A stretch of 64,000 nt of DNA, from positions 620,001 to 684,000 of the forward strand of contig NZ_JAHRWL010000001.1 in assembly GCF_019104745.1 (NCBI RefSeq), given 5' to 3'. Shown here one piece after another: positions 48,354 through 58,208 of this stretch. Position 1 is the stretch's first letter. Each line of letters begins with the position of its first letter. The notes beneath the pieces were generated by a model, which saw only the letters and a list, made by a program, of their open reading frames with translations, searched no databases and was not told the DNA's origin. The translations under genes and the position numbers were made by a program. This DNA is from Thalassococcus arenae. GTDB taxonomy: Bacteria; Pseudomonadota; Alphaproteobacteria; Rhodobacterales; Rhodobacteraceae.

Positions 48354-50636
48354 TCAGCCGCATTTGGAATGACCGCAGGATGCGCAGGTCATGCAACCCT
48401 CGACCATGCGCATCTCGTACTGGCCGCAGGACGGACAGGGCCTGCCACGCGGCAGGTCCAGGTTCACCACCTGCGCCTGCGGGTCTGATTTCAGCCCCAT
48501 CCCCTCGCCTTCGAGGAACCCGATCGCCACCATGTGCCGCTCGATCACGCCGCCGATCGCGGCCAGGATCGACGGGATGTACTTGCCCTTGACCCAGGCG
48601 CCGCCGCGCGGATCGAACACCGCCTTCAGTTCCTCGACGACAAAGGACACGTCGCCGCCGCGCCGGAACACCGCCGAGATCATCCGCGTCAGCGCCACCG
48701 TCCAGGCGTAGTGCTCCATGTTCTTCGAGTTGATGAAAACCTCGAAGGGCCGCCGATGCCCACCCACGATAATATCGTTGATCGTCAGATAGATGGCATG
48801 CTCGCTGTCGGGCCATTTCAGCTTGTAGGTCTGCCCCTCCAGCGCCTGCGGCCGGTCCAGCGGTTCGGACATGTAGACCACTTCGGCACCTTCGCCGTCG
48901 CCGCCCCGGACCTGCTCGGGGGCCTCGGCCGGGGGCTTCTCCTCCGCCACGCTCAGCACCGATCCCGTTACGTCGTTCGGCCGGTAGGTGGTGCAGCCCT
49001 TGCAGCCCGACTCGTAGGCCGCCATGTAGACGTCCTTGAACGCTTCGAACCCGATATCCTCGGGGCAGTTGATGGTCTTGGAAATCGACGAATCCACCCA
49101 TTCCTGCGCGGCGGCCTGCATCCGCACATGGTCCAGCGGAGCCAGCGTCTGGGCGTTGACGAAATGGTCGGGCAGCGGCGCATCGCCCTTCAGGTCGCGC
49201 CACATCTGCACGGCGTAATCGACCACTTCTTCCTCGGTCCGTGTGCCGTCCTTTTGCAGCACCTTGCGGGTATAGGCATAGGCGAAAACCGGCTCGATCC
49301 CCGAAGACACGTTCCCGGCATAGAGCGAGATCGTTCCCGTCGGCGCGATCGAGGTCAGCAGCGCGTTGCGGATGCCATGCTTGCGGATCGCGGCGCGCAC
49401 GTCCTCATCCATCCGCATCATCGCGCCGCTGGCCAGGAACCTGTCGGCGTCGAAAAGCGGAAAGGCGCCTTTCTCGGTGGCCAGTTGCACCGACGCCATG
49501 TACGCGGCGCGGGCGATCCGCCTCAACCAGTCCGAGGTCTGTCGCGCCGCCTCCTGGGATCCATAGCGCAGACCCACCATCAGCAGCGCATCGGCCAGCC
49601 CGGTCACCCCCAGCCCGATCCGGCGCTTGTTGCGCGCTTCCTCAAGCTGTTGAGGCAACGGGAATTTCGACGAATCCACCACGTTGTCCATCATCCGCAC
49701 TGCGGTCGCGACCAGGTCGTCCAACGCGTCGCTGTCGATGTCCGCACCGTCCTCGAAAGGCCGCGTCACCAGCCGCGCCAGGTTGATCGAGCCCAGCAGG
49801 CAGGCGCCGTAGGGCGGCAGGGGCTGTTCGCCGCAGGGATTGGTGGCGCTGATCGTCTCGCAATAGCTCAGGTTGTTCTCGGCATTGATCCGATCGATGA
49901 AGATCACGCCCGGCTCGGCGTAGTCGTAGGTCGCGCGCATGATCTTGTTCCACAGATCGCGCGCCTGCACGGTGTGATAGACCCGATCGCCGAAGGTCAG
50001 TTCCCACGGCCCGTCGGCCTTGACCGCCTCCATGAAGGCATCGGTGACCAGCACCGACAGGTTGAACATCCGCAACCGCGCGCTGTCGGACTTGGCGGCG
50101 ATGAAGGCCTCGATATCGGGGTGATCGCAGCGCATCGTCGCCATCATCGCACCCCGGCGCGACCCCGCCGACATGATCGTCCGGCACATCGCATCCCAGA
50201 CATCCATGAAGGACAGCGGCCCCGACGCATCCGCCGCGACGCCGGCCACCGGCGCACCCTTGGGCCGGATGGTGCTGAAATCGTAACCGATCCCGCCGCC
50301 CTGCTGCATGGTCAGCGCGGCCTCTTTCAGCATGTCGAAGATGCCGCCCATGTCGTCGGGGATCGTGCCCATGACGAAACAGTTGAACAGCGTCACCGCC
50401 CGCCCGGTGCCGGCGCCCGCGGTGATCCGTCCGGCGGGCAGGTACTTGAAATCCTCCAGCGCCGCATAGAACCGGTCTTCCCACAGCTTGGGATCGTCCT
50501 CGACCGCGGCCAGCGACCGGGCAATCCGCCGCCAGGTGTCTTCGACGGTCAGATCGATGGCCGTGCCCCCGGCATCCTTGAGTCGATACTTCATGTCCCA
50601 TATCTGTTCGGCGATGGGGGCGGCAAAGCGGGTCAT
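48354..50636 (-). CDS. nrdJ: Adenosylcobalamin-dependent ribonucleotide reductase (class II)
   Basis: A 760-residue class II RNR that makes deoxynucleotides with vitamin B12 as radical generator. Key parts: FNCFVMGTIPDDMGGIFDMLKEAALTMQQGGGIGYDFSTIRPKG (about 84-127, with a redox Cys), the active-site loop AENNLSYCETISATNPCGEQPLPPYGACLLGSINLA (with NPCGE), the PTGTISLYAGNVSSGIEPVFA phosphate site, and a C-terminal zinc or redox tail CPSCGQYEMRMVEGCMTCASCGHSKCG. It is of NrdJ-Z/NrdJ single-chain type. No cobalamin riboswitch was recognised upstream. A perfect DnaA-box nonamer lies 110 bases upstream. Confidence 0.95.
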   Translation of the reverse strand: MTRFAAPIAEQIWDMKYRLKDAGGTAIDLTVEDTWRRIARSLAAVEDDPKLWEDRFYAALEDFKYLPAGRITAGAGTGRAVTLFNCFVMGTIPDDMGGIFDMLKEAALTMQQGGGIGYDFSTIRPKGAPVAGVAADASGPLSFMDVWDAMCRTIMSAGSRRGAMMATMRCDHPDIEAFIAAKSDSARLRMFNLSVLVTDAFMEAVKADGPWELTFGDRVYHTVQARDLWNKIMRATYDYAEPGVIFIDRINAENNLSYCETISATNPCGEQPLPPYGACLLGSINLARLVTRPFEDGADIDSDALDDLVATAVRMMDNVVDSSKFPLPQQLEEARNKRRIGLGVTGLADALLMVGLRYGSQEAARQTSDWLRRIARAAYMASVQLATEKGAFPLFDADRFLASGAMMRMDEDVRAAIRKHGIRNALLTSIAPTGTISLYAGNVSSGIEPVFAYAYTRKVLQKDGTRTEEEVVDYAVQMWRDLKGDAPLPDHFVNAQTLAPLDHVRMQAAAQEWVDSSISKTINCPEDIGFEAFKDVYMAAYESGCKGCTTYRPNDVTGSVLSVAEEKPPAEAPEQVRGGDGEGAEVVYMSEPLDRPQALEGQTYKLKWPDSEHAIYLTINDIIVGGHRRPFEVFINSKNMEHYAWTVALTRMISAVFRRGGDVSFVVEELKAVFDPRGGAWVKGKYIPSILAAIGGVIERHMVAIGFLEGEGMGLKSDPQAQVVNLDLPRGRPCPSCGQYEMRMVEGCMTCASCGHSKCG

Positions 50637-50745
50637 GGCAAGCGATTCTCCAAGGCAGGCAGACGAGAAAGCTACATCTAAACCGCAACAGGTTGAAGAC
50701 GAGACGTAAAGCTATACCATATTCTGCGTGTCCTGGGGAAGAATC

Positions 50746-50754
50746 TGTGGATAA
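50746..50754 (-). promoter_or_regulatory. DnaA-box-like nonamer between nrdJ and DUF1489 gene
   Basis: The minus strand reads TTATCCACA, a perfect match to the DnaA box consensus. It overlaps the GTG start of the DUF1489 gene and lies 110 bases upstream of nrdJ. A single box can occur by chance in a window of this size. Confidence 0.4.
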
Positions 50755-51178
50755 GTTCACCCATCTCATCAAGCTCAGCGTCGGCAGCGACAGCGTGGAA
50801 AGCCTGGGGGCGTGGTATGCCAGCCGGGCCGCCAAGGGGCCGGACGGCCTGCCGCGCCACGTCACCCGCATGTGGCCCCGGCGCGAGGCCGAACTGCTGA
50901 ACGGCGGATCGATCTTCTGGGTCATCAAGGGTCTGGTGCAGTGCCGGATGCGGGTGCTGCGATTGGACCGTGTCACCGGCCATGACGGGATCGAACGTTG
51001 CGCCATCGTTCTGGACCCCGAGATCGTCCGCACCGCCACCGCACCGAAACGCCCGTTTCAGGGCTGGCGCTATCTGGCCCCGTCGGACGCTCCGCCGGAC
51101 CTGCCCGAACATCGCCAGGACGAAGATGCGCTGCCCGCCGACCTTGCCGGCCGGTTGGCCGAGATCGGCGTGCTCTGA
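50747..51178 (+). CDS. DUF1489 family protein
   Basis: A 143-residue cytoplasmic protein of the alphaproteobacterial DUF1489 family: FTHLIKLSVGSDSVESLGAWYASRAAKGPDGLPRHVTRMWPRREAELLNGGSIFWVIKGLVQCRMRVLRLDRVTGHDGIERCAIVLDPEIVRTATAPKRPFQGWRYL covers most of it (shortened here to its landmarks: HLIKLSVG, SIFWVIKG, RPFQGWRYL). Function unknown; possibly nucleic-acid related. Start GTG 50747 with GGGGAAG upstream is preferred to an upstream ATG frame extension, which is non-conserved. It is divergent from nrdJ. Confidence 0.83.
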   Translation: MDKFTHLIKLSVGSDSVESLGAWYASRAAKGPDGLPRHVTRMWPRREAELLNGGSIFWVIKGLVQCRMRVLRLDRVTGHDGIERCAIVLDPEIVRTATAPKRPFQGWRYLAPSDAPPDLPEHRQDEDALPADLAGRLAEIGVL

Positions 51179-51272
51179 GGCATGTGCCGTGCGGCGGAAC
51201 TGTCGTGAAAGCGGGACTGCTCGAACCGCTTCGGTGCGCCCGGACCGGACGCACCGTTGTTGCACGGGATCG

Positions 51273-52175
51273 TCAGAACCCGACGCCGCCCAGCAGTCCG
51301 CTCAGCGCGCTGCGCTCGCCGTTGAGCACCGAACTCGACACCGTGTGGCCCGGCGTACGCTTGCGCCGTGCATCGCCCAGCAAGAGCGTCGCGCCGATGG
51401 ACAGCCGTTCGCCTTCCAGCCCGGTCACCAGGTCATCGCCCGAAACCTTGGCGTATTCGCCGCTGAACACGACCGGTCGCGAGCCGACGGTAGCGGTGTA
51501 GGACAGGCCGAACCCGGTTGTGTCGAGCGAGATATCGGCGTCGTCCACCGATGACTGCCGGTAGCTGACAAAGCCGCTGACCGTGTCGGTAAAGGCGAAA
51601 TCGGCACCGACCCCAAAGCTCGACGCATGAAGGCTGTCGCCGCCGGCTTCGAAGGTGGACCTTACGCCGCTGCCCCAGAGGCTGGCCTGGTCGCCCAGAT
51701 CCGCGCGGACCCGGAACCCAAGATCGGTCACGTCGACGATGCCGGACAGCTCGTCAAGATCGGTCTGTCCGACGAACAGGTTGCCTTCGAACACCGCGTT
51801 GCGGAACGTCGCCTCGATGCCGTAGCTGTCCAGGTTGACGATATCCCCGACGTCGGCATCGATCGAGTCGCGCGCGACGTAGACACCCAGACCGATCGTG
51901 TCGGTGACCCAATACCGGGGCGCCAGCGCCATCGAGAAATTGCGCAATTCGGCGCCATCATCTTTCAGGGTGTCGAAACCAAGATCGAAATCCGCAGAGA
52001 ACTGGCCGAACCGCAGTTCGGTTTCGCTGAACAGCGAAATCCCGTCCGCATTTTCGCCCTCGGCGTTGAATGACGTGTAGGAAAGACCGACAGCCGTCGA
52101 ATAGTCGAGATTTTGTGCCAAGGCCGGTGTTGCCACGGCAATACCCGCCACAAGGGCGACCGCATGTTTGCTCAT
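51273..52175 (-). CDS. Porin-like outer-membrane beta-barrel protein
   Basis: A 300-residue exported protein. The signal peptide MSKHAVALVAGIAVATPALA is cleaved before QNLDYS. Regular alternating strands (ALGLSYTSFNAEGE-like start, FSADFDLGFDTLKDDGAELRNFSMALAPRYWVTDTIGLGVYVARDS, LGFRVRADLGDQASLWGSGVRSTFE, DTVSGFVSYRQSSVDDADISLDTTGFGLSYTATVG) fit a barrel, and it ends in Phe (LLGGVGF). The acidic, Asp-rich loops suggest a marine-type porin or channel. ATG 52175 with GAGG upstream; longer open frame upstream lacks a signal. Function not assigned. Confidence 0.75.
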   Translation of the reverse strand: MSKHAVALVAGIAVATPALAQNLDYSTAVGLSYTSFNAEGENADGISLFSETELRFGQFSADFDLGFDTLKDDGAELRNFSMALAPRYWVTDTIGLGVYVARDSIDADVGDIVNLDSYGIEATFRNAVFEGNLFVGQTDLDELSGIVDVTDLGFRVRADLGDQASLWGSGVRSTFEAGGDSLHASSFGVGADFAFTDTVSGFVSYRQSSVDDADISLDTTGFGLSYTATVGSRPVVFSGEYAKVSGDDLVTGLEGERLSIGATLLLGDARRKRTPGHTVSSSVLNGERSALSGLLGGVGF

Positions 52176-52375
52176 AACTGCCTCGTAAACAGAGTTTTTA
52201 TTGTGGTTCACTTGTCGCACCTTGGCGTCAGGCCCGCAATAGGGATTTCGTCGCGAAGCCGGGAATTCGGGGTGACGACACCGCCGGACATGGGTCCGTT
52301 CCACCGACGACGACCTGCGCTGGCAATCCCCGGCAAGACCGCTAGGGTGAACCGGACAAGCAAGAGGATGCCGCC

Positions 52376-53233
52376 ATGCCCCAAGAATACGTGCCGCCCA
52401 AAGTCTGGAAATGGGAAACCGAAAGCGGCGGCACCTTTGCCAGCATCAACCGGCCCATCGCCGGACCGACCCATGACAAGACACTGCCGGTCGGAAAACA
52501 CCCATTGCAGCTGTATTCGATGGGCACGCCGAACGGCGTCAAGGTGACCATCCTGTTGGAAGAGCTTCTGGCGCTCGGGCACGCCGGTGCGGAATACGAC
52601 GCCTGGCTGATCAAGATCGGCGACGGCGATCAGTTCGGATCGGGTTTCGTCGAGATCAACCCCAATTCCAAGATCCCCGCCATGGTCGACCGATCCGGCG
52701 ACAAACCGGTGCGCATCTTCGAATCCGGCGCGATCCTGCTTTACCTGGCCGAAAAGTTCGGTGCGTTTCTCGGCCAGCCGCAGGACCGGCCCGAGATGCT
52801 GTCCTGGCTGTTCTGGCAGATGGGCAGCGCACCTTATCTTGGCGGCGGCTTTGGCCATTTCTACGCCTACGCGCCCTACAAGATGGAATATCCGATCAAC
52901 CGCTTCGCGATGGAGGTCAAGCGCCAGCTGGACGTGCTGGACCGGCACCTGGCCGATCACCGGTTCATGACCGGCGATGACTATACCATCGCCGATATCG
53001 CGATCTGGCCCTGGTATGGCCGCACCGTGCATGGCGAAAGCTATGATGCGGGCGAATTCCTCGATGTCGGGATCTACAAGAACGTGATCCGATGGGCCGA
53101 CGAGATCCTGGCGCGACCCGCCGTGCAACGCGGGCGAATGGTCAACCGCACTTCGGGCGAGCCGCACGAACAGCTGCGCGAACGCCACGATGCATCGGAT
53201 TTCGAGACACGGACACAGGACAAGATCGGCTGA
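52376..53233 (+). CDS. yghU: Glutathione S-transferase family protein, YghU/YfcG type
   Basis: A 285-residue nu-class GST-like disulfide-bond oxidoreductase. PKVWKWETESGGTFASINRPIAGPTHDKTLPVGKHPLQLYSMGTPNGVKVTILLEELLAL is the YghU N-terminus, the glutathione-binding ESGAILLYLAEKFG (about residue 120) follows, and the C-terminal helical domain includes DYTIADIAIWPWYG. Members of this type use two bound glutathiones and lack the standard catalytic Ser or Tyr. GAGGATG-type site precedes ATG 52376. Followed after 38 bases by the ABC1 kinase gene. Confidence 0.92.
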   Translation: MPQEYVPPKVWKWETESGGTFASINRPIAGPTHDKTLPVGKHPLQLYSMGTPNGVKVTILLEELLALGHAGAEYDAWLIKIGDGDQFGSGFVEINPNSKIPAMVDRSGDKPVRIFESGAILLYLAEKFGAFLGQPQDRPEMLSWLFWQMGSAPYLGGGFGHFYAYAPYKMEYPINRFAMEVKRQLDVLDRHLADHRFMTGDDYTIADIAIWPWYGRTVHGESYDAGEFLDVGIYKNVIRWADEILARPAVQRGRMVNRTSGEPHEQLRERHDASDFETRTQDKIG

Positions 53234-53271
53234 CACTGGTCGCGGCCCGGGCCCCCGCTAGATCGCGGGTC

Positions 53272-54591
53272 ATGAGCAAGATCTACCAAGCCCGCGGCCT
53301 GTCCGTTCCCGCCGGCCGTCTGTCGCGCGCGGCGCGGATGGGCGGACTGACGACGTCCGTTCTTGGATCGATGGCGGTGAACGGCACCCGCGCGTTGGCC
53401 AGCGGCCAGCGCCCCCGCGCGCGCGATCTGCTGCTGACGCCCGGCAACGCCCACCGCATCACCGAACAGCTGGCGCAGATGCGCGGCGCGGCGATGAAAC
53501 TGGGACAACTGCTGTCGATGGAGGCGGGCGATTTCCTGCCCGAGGAACTGGCCCGCGTTCTGGCCCATCTGCGCGCCGACGCCCACTACATGCCGCCCGC
53601 GCAGCTCAAGCAGGTGCTGATCCGTAACTATGGGCCGGATTTCCTCAAGCGGTTCAAGCGCTTCGACGTGCGTCCCGTGGCCGCCGCTTCGATCGGGCAG
53701 GTCCACCGGGCGGTGGCGCAGGACGGTCGGGAGCTGGCGCTGAAGATCCAGTATCCCGGTGTCCGGGCCGCGATCGACTCCGACATCCGCAACGTCGGCA
53801 CGCTGTTGCGCCTGTCCGGCCTGTTGCCGCGCGATATCGATCTCGCCCCGCTGCTGGACGAAGCGCGGCGGCAATTGCACGAAGAGGCCGACTACCGCCG
53901 CGAGGCGCGTCAACTGGCATTCTTCGCTGAACAGCTCAAAGGTTCGACGGACTTCATCGTGCCGCGTCCGCATGACGACCTATCGACCGATGACATCCTG
54001 GCGATGGACTTCGTCGAAAGCACGCCCATCGACACACTCGAAACCGCTCCACAGGATGACCGCGATAGAACCATGTCGCGCCTGGTGGCGCTGTTCCTGC
54101 AAGAGCTGTTCGGCTGGCGCCGGGTCCAGACCGATCCGAATTTCGCGAATTACCGATACCAGTCGGAAACCGGGCGGATCGTCTTGCTGGATTTCGGCGC
54201 AACACGCGACATTCCCGAACCTCTGGTCGCGCGGTTCCATGACCTTCTGACCGCTGCGCTGGCCGGCGACCGCGACCGCCTACGCGCGGGCTTGATCGCC
54301 ATCGGCTATTTCTCGGAGGCCACCCCGCCGCGACAGCAGGACATCATCATGGCGATGACCGACCTCGCGCAGCCGGTGCTGGCCGAAAGCGGACATGACT
54401 TCGGCGATACCTCGGTGCTTGCGGCCTTGCGGCGCGAAGGCATGCGGCTGGGCACGGACGAGGCATTCCGCGAAATCCCGCCTTTCGACGCGATCTACCT
54501 TCAGCGCAAGATCGCGGGGCTGGTCCTGCTGGCCACGCGGTTGCGCGCCCGGGTGCCGGTGCGCGATCTGGTGACCGCGCGCATTCGCTGA
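53272..54591 (+). CDS. ABC1/UbiB-family protein kinase-like (ADCK/COQ8 type)
   Basis: A 439-residue atypical kinase. The defining motifs are present: KxGQ in RGAAMKLGQLLSMEAGDFLPEEL (about residues 75-95), the Ala-rich loop VAAASIGQVHRAV (about 138), the Lys of ALKIQYPGVR, and DFGAT in IVLLDFGATRDIP (about 305). N-terminal MSKIYQARGLSVPAGRLSRAARMGGL resembles COQ8 of alphaproteobacteria and mitochondria, which supports ubiquinone synthesis. Because a distinct ubiB is usual elsewhere in such genomes, this may be the COQ8/ADCK paralogue; it is not in a ubi cluster. Confidence 0.9.
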   Translation: MSKIYQARGLSVPAGRLSRAARMGGLTTSVLGSMAVNGTRALASGQRPRARDLLLTPGNAHRITEQLAQMRGAAMKLGQLLSMEAGDFLPEELARVLAHLRADAHYMPPAQLKQVLIRNYGPDFLKRFKRFDVRPVAAASIGQVHRAVAQDGRELALKIQYPGVRAAIDSDIRNVGTLLRLSGLLPRDIDLAPLLDEARRQLHEEADYRREARQLAFFAEQLKGSTDFIVPRPHDDLSTDDILAMDFVESTPIDTLETAPQDDRDRTMSRLVALFLQELFGWRRVQTDPNFANYRYQSETGRIVLLDFGATRDIPEPLVARFHDLLTAALAGDRDRLRAGLIAIGYFSEATPPRQQDIIMAMTDLAQPVLAESGHDFGDTSVLAALRREGMRLGTDEAFREIPPFDAIYLQRKIAGLVLLATRLRARVPVRDLVTARIR

Positions 54592-54594
54592 CGC

Positions 54595-55287
54595 TCAGAC
54601 GGCCAGCCGGGTCGTCAGTTCGGCCATGGTCATGCGGTCCTGGTCGGTCATCGCGGCACTGCGGCTGCGGAACAAGGTCGCCTGACTGCGCAGCACCGGT
54701 TCTTCGGACAGAATCTTGAGATGATTGGCGCGCAGCGTCTCGCCGGTCGAGGTGATGTCGGCGATCGCCTCGGCAGTGCGGTTTCGGATGGTGCCTTCTG
54801 TCGCGCCCTGGCTGTCGACAAGCTGGTAATCCGCCACGCCCCCCCGGCGCAGATAGGCGCGCACAAGCCGGTGATACTTGGTGGCTATGCGCATCCGAAA
54901 GCCGTGCCTGGCGCGAAAGGCCGCCGCCGCTGCGTCAAGATCGTCCAGCGTGTCGACATCGACCCAGGCGCTTGGCACTGCAACGATGAGGTCGGCAAAA
55001 CCGAAGCCGAGTTCGGCCAGCGGTTCGACCTTCTGATCCCACTGCACCAGCTTTTCCTGAACCAGGTCTGTGCCGGTCACGCCAAGGTGGATCCGCCCCG
55101 CGGCCAGTTCGCGCGGGATCTCGCCCGCCGACAAAAGCACCAGCGCCATGTTGTCGATGCCATTGACCGCGCCCGAGTATTCGCGCTCCGACCCGGTGCG
55201 TTCCAGCGTGATACCGCGCTCGGCAAACCAGTCGAAGGTCTTCTCCATCAACCGCCCCTTGGACGGCACGCCCAGTTTCACACTCAT
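54595..55287 (-). CDS. hisG: ATP phosphoribosyltransferase, short form (HisG)
   Basis: A 230-residue first enzyme of histidine biosynthesis, condensing ATP with PRPP. Short-form HisG lacks the C-terminal regulatory domain and needs HisZ, encoded next to it. Motifs: VPSKGRLMEKTFDWF, GRIHLGVTGTDLV, LGFGFADLIVAVPS, RIATKYHRLVRAYL, and the PRPP loop region EAIADITSTGETLRANHLKIL. ATG 55287 overlaps the end of hisZ by four bases. Overall order is hisS-hisZ-hisG on the minus strand. Confidence 0.95.
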   Translation of the reverse strand: MSVKLGVPSKGRLMEKTFDWFAERGITLERTGSEREYSGAVNGIDNMALVLLSAGEIPRELAAGRIHLGVTGTDLVQEKLVQWDQKVEPLAELGFGFADLIVAVPSAWVDVDTLDDLDAAAAAFRARHGFRMRIATKYHRLVRAYLRRGGVADYQLVDSQGATEGTIRNRTAEAIADITSTGETLRANHLKILSEEPVLRSQATLFRSRSAAMTDQDRMTMAELTTRLAV

Positions 55288-56366
55288 GCCGCGCCTCGCA
55301 ATGTCAGGACCAGGCCAGGCCGGATGACGCCGCCCACCGCCGGGATCGCGGCACCGTTGCCCAACCGCAGGGTCAGCGCGTCGTAGCGCCCGCCGGTCGC
55401 GACCGGCGGCAGGTCCGGTCTGTCGGGGCTGACGAAGCCAAAGACGAACCCGTCGTAATATTCCATCGACGTGCGGCCATAGCTGGCCTCGAAATCGAGA
55501 CGGTCCACGGCAACGCCGCGCGCTGCCATCGCCTCGCATCGCCGCGCAAGCCGGTCGACCGCGGCTCCCACCGATGGCATGTCGACGGCAATGTCGCGCA
55601 GGTGTTCCAAAGCATAGGGGCAGGTTTCGGCCACCTTCAGCAGTGCCTCGATCAGAACGACCTCTTCGCGCGATAGCGGCGGTTGCGCGGCATCGTCGCG
55701 CAGCACTTCGATCCGCGCCGCGATCTCGGCCCGGCTGCGCAGCCCGATCACCGGACCTGCCTTGGCCATCGGGTCGGGATCGTCCAGCAGCGCGGCCCGT
55801 GTCGGCGGCACCGGGGTCTTGCCCGAGAACCGGTCGAGCAATGCCCGAAAACGCCGTGGTCGCCAGATGTGGCGCAGCAGTGCCGCGCGGCGCGCCTCGG
55901 TCGTCCGCAACCCCTCGACCGCCGCGGTCAGGATGCCGATATCGCCGGTCACCGGGCGCAGGCCCAGCCCGTCCAGCGTGTCGGCGAACAGCGCGAAGAC
56001 CTCGGCATCGGCGGCCTCGGGATCGGTGCGGTCGAACACCTCATAGCCGACCTGCACGAATTCCGAATCCCGCTCCGGAAAGGAATCCTGCCGGCGGAAC
56101 ACCGTGCCGGAATAGGTGTAGCGCGCGGGCTCGGCGCCATTGTGCATGTGTTCCTGCACCACGGGCACGGTGAAATCCGGGCGCAGCATGACTTCGCCGC
56201 GGGCCGGGTCGGCGGTTATGTAGGCGCGTCCGCGGATATCCTCGCCATAGAGGTCCAGTAGCGTCTCGGCCGGTTGCAGAACCGCGCATTCCACCGGCTG
56301 CGCGCCCGCAGCCTGAAATGCGGCGCGCAGACGCGCAGCCTCGGCGCGTTCGGCGGCCAGGCTCAT
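55284..56366 (-). CDS. hisZ: ATP phosphoribosyltransferase regulatory subunit (HisZ)
   Basis: A 360-residue HisRS-like protein without synthetase activity; it binds HisG and confers histidine feedback. HisRS-like elements: [45 protein letters not shown] (motif 2-like region), [30 protein letters not shown], and motif 3-like [17 protein letters not shown]. It overlaps hisS by four bases and hisG by four bases, giving complete coupling of the three genes. Confidence 0.93.
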   Translation of the reverse strand: MSLAAERAEAARLRAAFQAAGAQPVECAVLQPAETLLDLYGEDIRGRAYITADPARGEVMLRPDFTVPVVQEHMHNGAEPARYTYSGTVFRRQDSFPERDSEFVQVGYEVFDRTDPEAADAEVFALFADTLDGLGLRPVTGDIGILTAAVEGLRTTEARRAALLRHIWRPRRFRALLDRFSGKTPVPPTRAALLDDPDPMAKAGPVIGLRSRAEIAARIEVLRDDAAQPPLSREEVVLIEALLKVAETCPYALEHLRDIAVDMPSVGAAVDRLARRCEAMAARGVAVDRLDFEASYGRTSMEYYDGFVFGFVSPDRPDLPPVATGGRYDALTLRLGNGAAIPAVGGVIRPGLVLTLRGAA

Positions 56367-57835
56367 CCCTGGCTGTCCAGCATCGCGCGCACCTGCGCCA
56401 CCAGGTCGGCACGGGGCACCTCGATCTGGCTGGGGCGCTCCTTCCATTCCTCGAGGCTGGCGTTCTCGGCGATCTGCGCGCCCAGGATCAGGTCCTTGAT
56501 CTGCACGACGCCGTTGGCCTTTTCGTCCGCTCCCTCGATCACCGCGACCGGCGATTGCCGCTTGTCGGCGTATTTCAACTGGTTGCCGAAGTTCTTGGGA
56601 TTGCCCAGGTAGACCTCGGCGCGGATGCCGGCCGAACGCAATTCGGCCACCATGGTCTGGTAATCCGCCATCCGGTCGCGGTCCATCACGGTCACGACGA
56701 CCGGGCCCCGGCTTTCGCTGCCGATCCGGCCCTTTTCGCGCAAGGCCGCCAGCAGACGGTCGACGCCGATGGATACGCCGGTCGCGGGCACCGCCTGGCC
56801 GGTAAAGCGCTTGACCAGGTCGTCATAGCGCCCGCCGCCGGCGACGCTGCCGAACTGCCGCTTGCGCCCCTTGTCGTCGAGAATCTCGAAGGTCAGCTCG
56901 GCCTCGAAGACCGGGCCGGTGTAATAGCCCAACCCGCGCACGACCGAGGGATCGATCTCGATCCGGTCGGGGCCATAGCCCTGCGCATCGAGAAGCGCCG
57001 CGATCTGCTCCAGTTCGGCCACGCCCTCGGCGCCGATGGCAGAGCCGCCGATGGCAGCGCGCAGGTTGGCGAGAGTGTCGGCAGAGGTCGCGCCCTTGGA
57101 GGTCAGGAAGGCGACGACCGGTCCGGCCTGCGCATCGCTCAGACCCACCCCTTCGATAAAGGCGCCTGACGCATCCAGCCGTCCCTTGCCCAGCAATTCG
57201 CGCACGCCCGTCTCGCCCACCTTGTCGAACTTGTCGATGGTGCGCAGCACGGCGGCGCGCTGCTCGTCGTCCTTCAGGCCCATGACCTCGAGCACGCCGT
57301 TCAGCACCTTGCGGTTGTTGACCCGCACCACGTAATCGCCGCGCGGAATGCCCACGACCTCGAGGCAATCGGCCAGCAGGGCGCAGATCTCGGCATCCGC
57401 GGCGACCGACACCGCGCCCACGGTATCCGCGTCGCATTGATAGAACTGCCGGAACCGCCCCGGGCCGGGCTTTTCGTTGCGCCAGACCGGACCCATCGCA
57501 TAGCGGCGATACGGCAGCGGCAGGTCGTTGCGGTGCTGGGCGTAAACGCGCGCCAGCGGCGCCGTCAGGTCATAACGCAAGGCCAGCCAGCCCTCGTCGT
57601 CATCCTCCCAGGCAAAGACGCCCTCGTTCGGGCGATCCACATCGGGCAGGAACTTTCCCAGGGCTTCGACCGTCTCGACCGCGGCGCTTTCCAAGGCGTC
57701 GAAACCATAGGCGTGATAAACCCCGGCGATCTGGCGCAGCATTTCGCTGCGCTCGGTCACCTCGGCGCCGAAATAATCGCGGAAACCCTTGGGCGTCTGG
57801 GCCTTGGGGCGCGGGGTCTTCTTGTCTTTGGCCAT
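56363..57835 (-). CDS. hisS: Histidyl-tRNA synthetase
   Basis: A 490-residue class II synthetase. Motif 1 region [44 protein letters not shown], motif 2 [34 protein letters not shown], histidine-specific motif [29 protein letters not shown] (with GGGRYD) and [13 protein letters not shown] of motif 3 are all present. The C-terminal anticodon-binding domain runs from [22 protein letters not shown]. Start ATG 57835. Proximity to hisZ and hisG suggests co-regulation of histidine supply and charging. Confidence 0.96.
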   Translation of the reverse strand: MAKDKKTPRPKAQTPKGFRDYFGAEVTERSEMLRQIAGVYHAYGFDALESAAVETVEALGKFLPDVDRPNEGVFAWEDDDEGWLALRYDLTAPLARVYAQHRNDLPLPYRRYAMGPVWRNEKPGPGRFRQFYQCDADTVGAVSVAADAEICALLADCLEVVGIPRGDYVVRVNNRKVLNGVLEVMGLKDDEQRAAVLRTIDKFDKVGETGVRELLGKGRLDASGAFIEGVGLSDAQAGPVVAFLTSKGATSADTLANLRAAIGGSAIGAEGVAELEQIAALLDAQGYGPDRIEIDPSVVRGLGYYTGPVFEAELTFEILDDKGRKRQFGSVAGGGRYDDLVKRFTGQAVPATGVSIGVDRLLAALREKGRIGSESRGPVVVTVMDRDRMADYQTMVAELRSAGIRAEVYLGNPKNFGNQLKYADKRQSPVAVIEGADEKANGVVQIKDLILGAQIAENASLEEWKERPSQIEVPRADLVAQVRAMLDSQG

Positions 57836-58001
57836 CGGTCCGCCTCGGCTGCAAATCCGCGGCCCGTTTATCGGCTTCGCCGCGGCGGGGCAAGCGACCG
57901 ACTTGCAGCTTCACCTAGCTGGAAATATCCTCGGGGGGCTTGCCGCAGGCAAGCGGGGGCAGAAAGCCCCCTCCACCTCTGCAATCGAACTCTCCGCCGC
58001 C

Positions 58002-58208
58002 GTGACCGACCGCCAGACCCAGCTCGAAGAACGCCTCGCCGACCTGCTGCGGATCGTCGACGACCTGTCCTCGGTCGTCGCCCGCCAGGACCGCGAGATC
58101 GACCGCCTGACGGCGCGGGTCAGGATGCTGTTGGAGCGCGAAGCCGCGCGCGAGGCCGAAGCCACCGGCGGTGTGGTGATGGGCGACGAACGGCCACCGC
58201 ATTACTGA
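58002..58208 (+). CDS. slyX: SlyX family protein
   Basis: A 68-residue coiled-coil protein: TDRQTQLEERLADLLRIVDDLSSVVARQDREIDRLTARVRMLLEREAAREAEATGGVVMGDERPPHY (heptad pattern from residue 8 to 40, PPHY ending typical of SlyX). Function unknown. GTG 58002 gives the usual length; the frame is open upstream but that part is not SlyX-like. Divergent from hisS and directly abutting the stop of the lipoprotein gene on the other strand. Confidence 0.85.
   Translation: MTDRQTQLEERLADLLRIVDDLSSVVARQDREIDRLTARVRMLLEREAAREAEATGGVVMGDERPPHY

Noticed and set aside
48534-50681. A 715-codon plus-strand frame antisense to nrdJ
   Set aside because: nrdJ is unambiguous; the opposite frame is compositional shadow.
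50637-50746. Cobalamin riboswitch upstream of the B12-dependent nrdJ
   Set aside because: I looked for a B12-box and the long paired architecture; the gap is only about 110 bases and contains no such motif.
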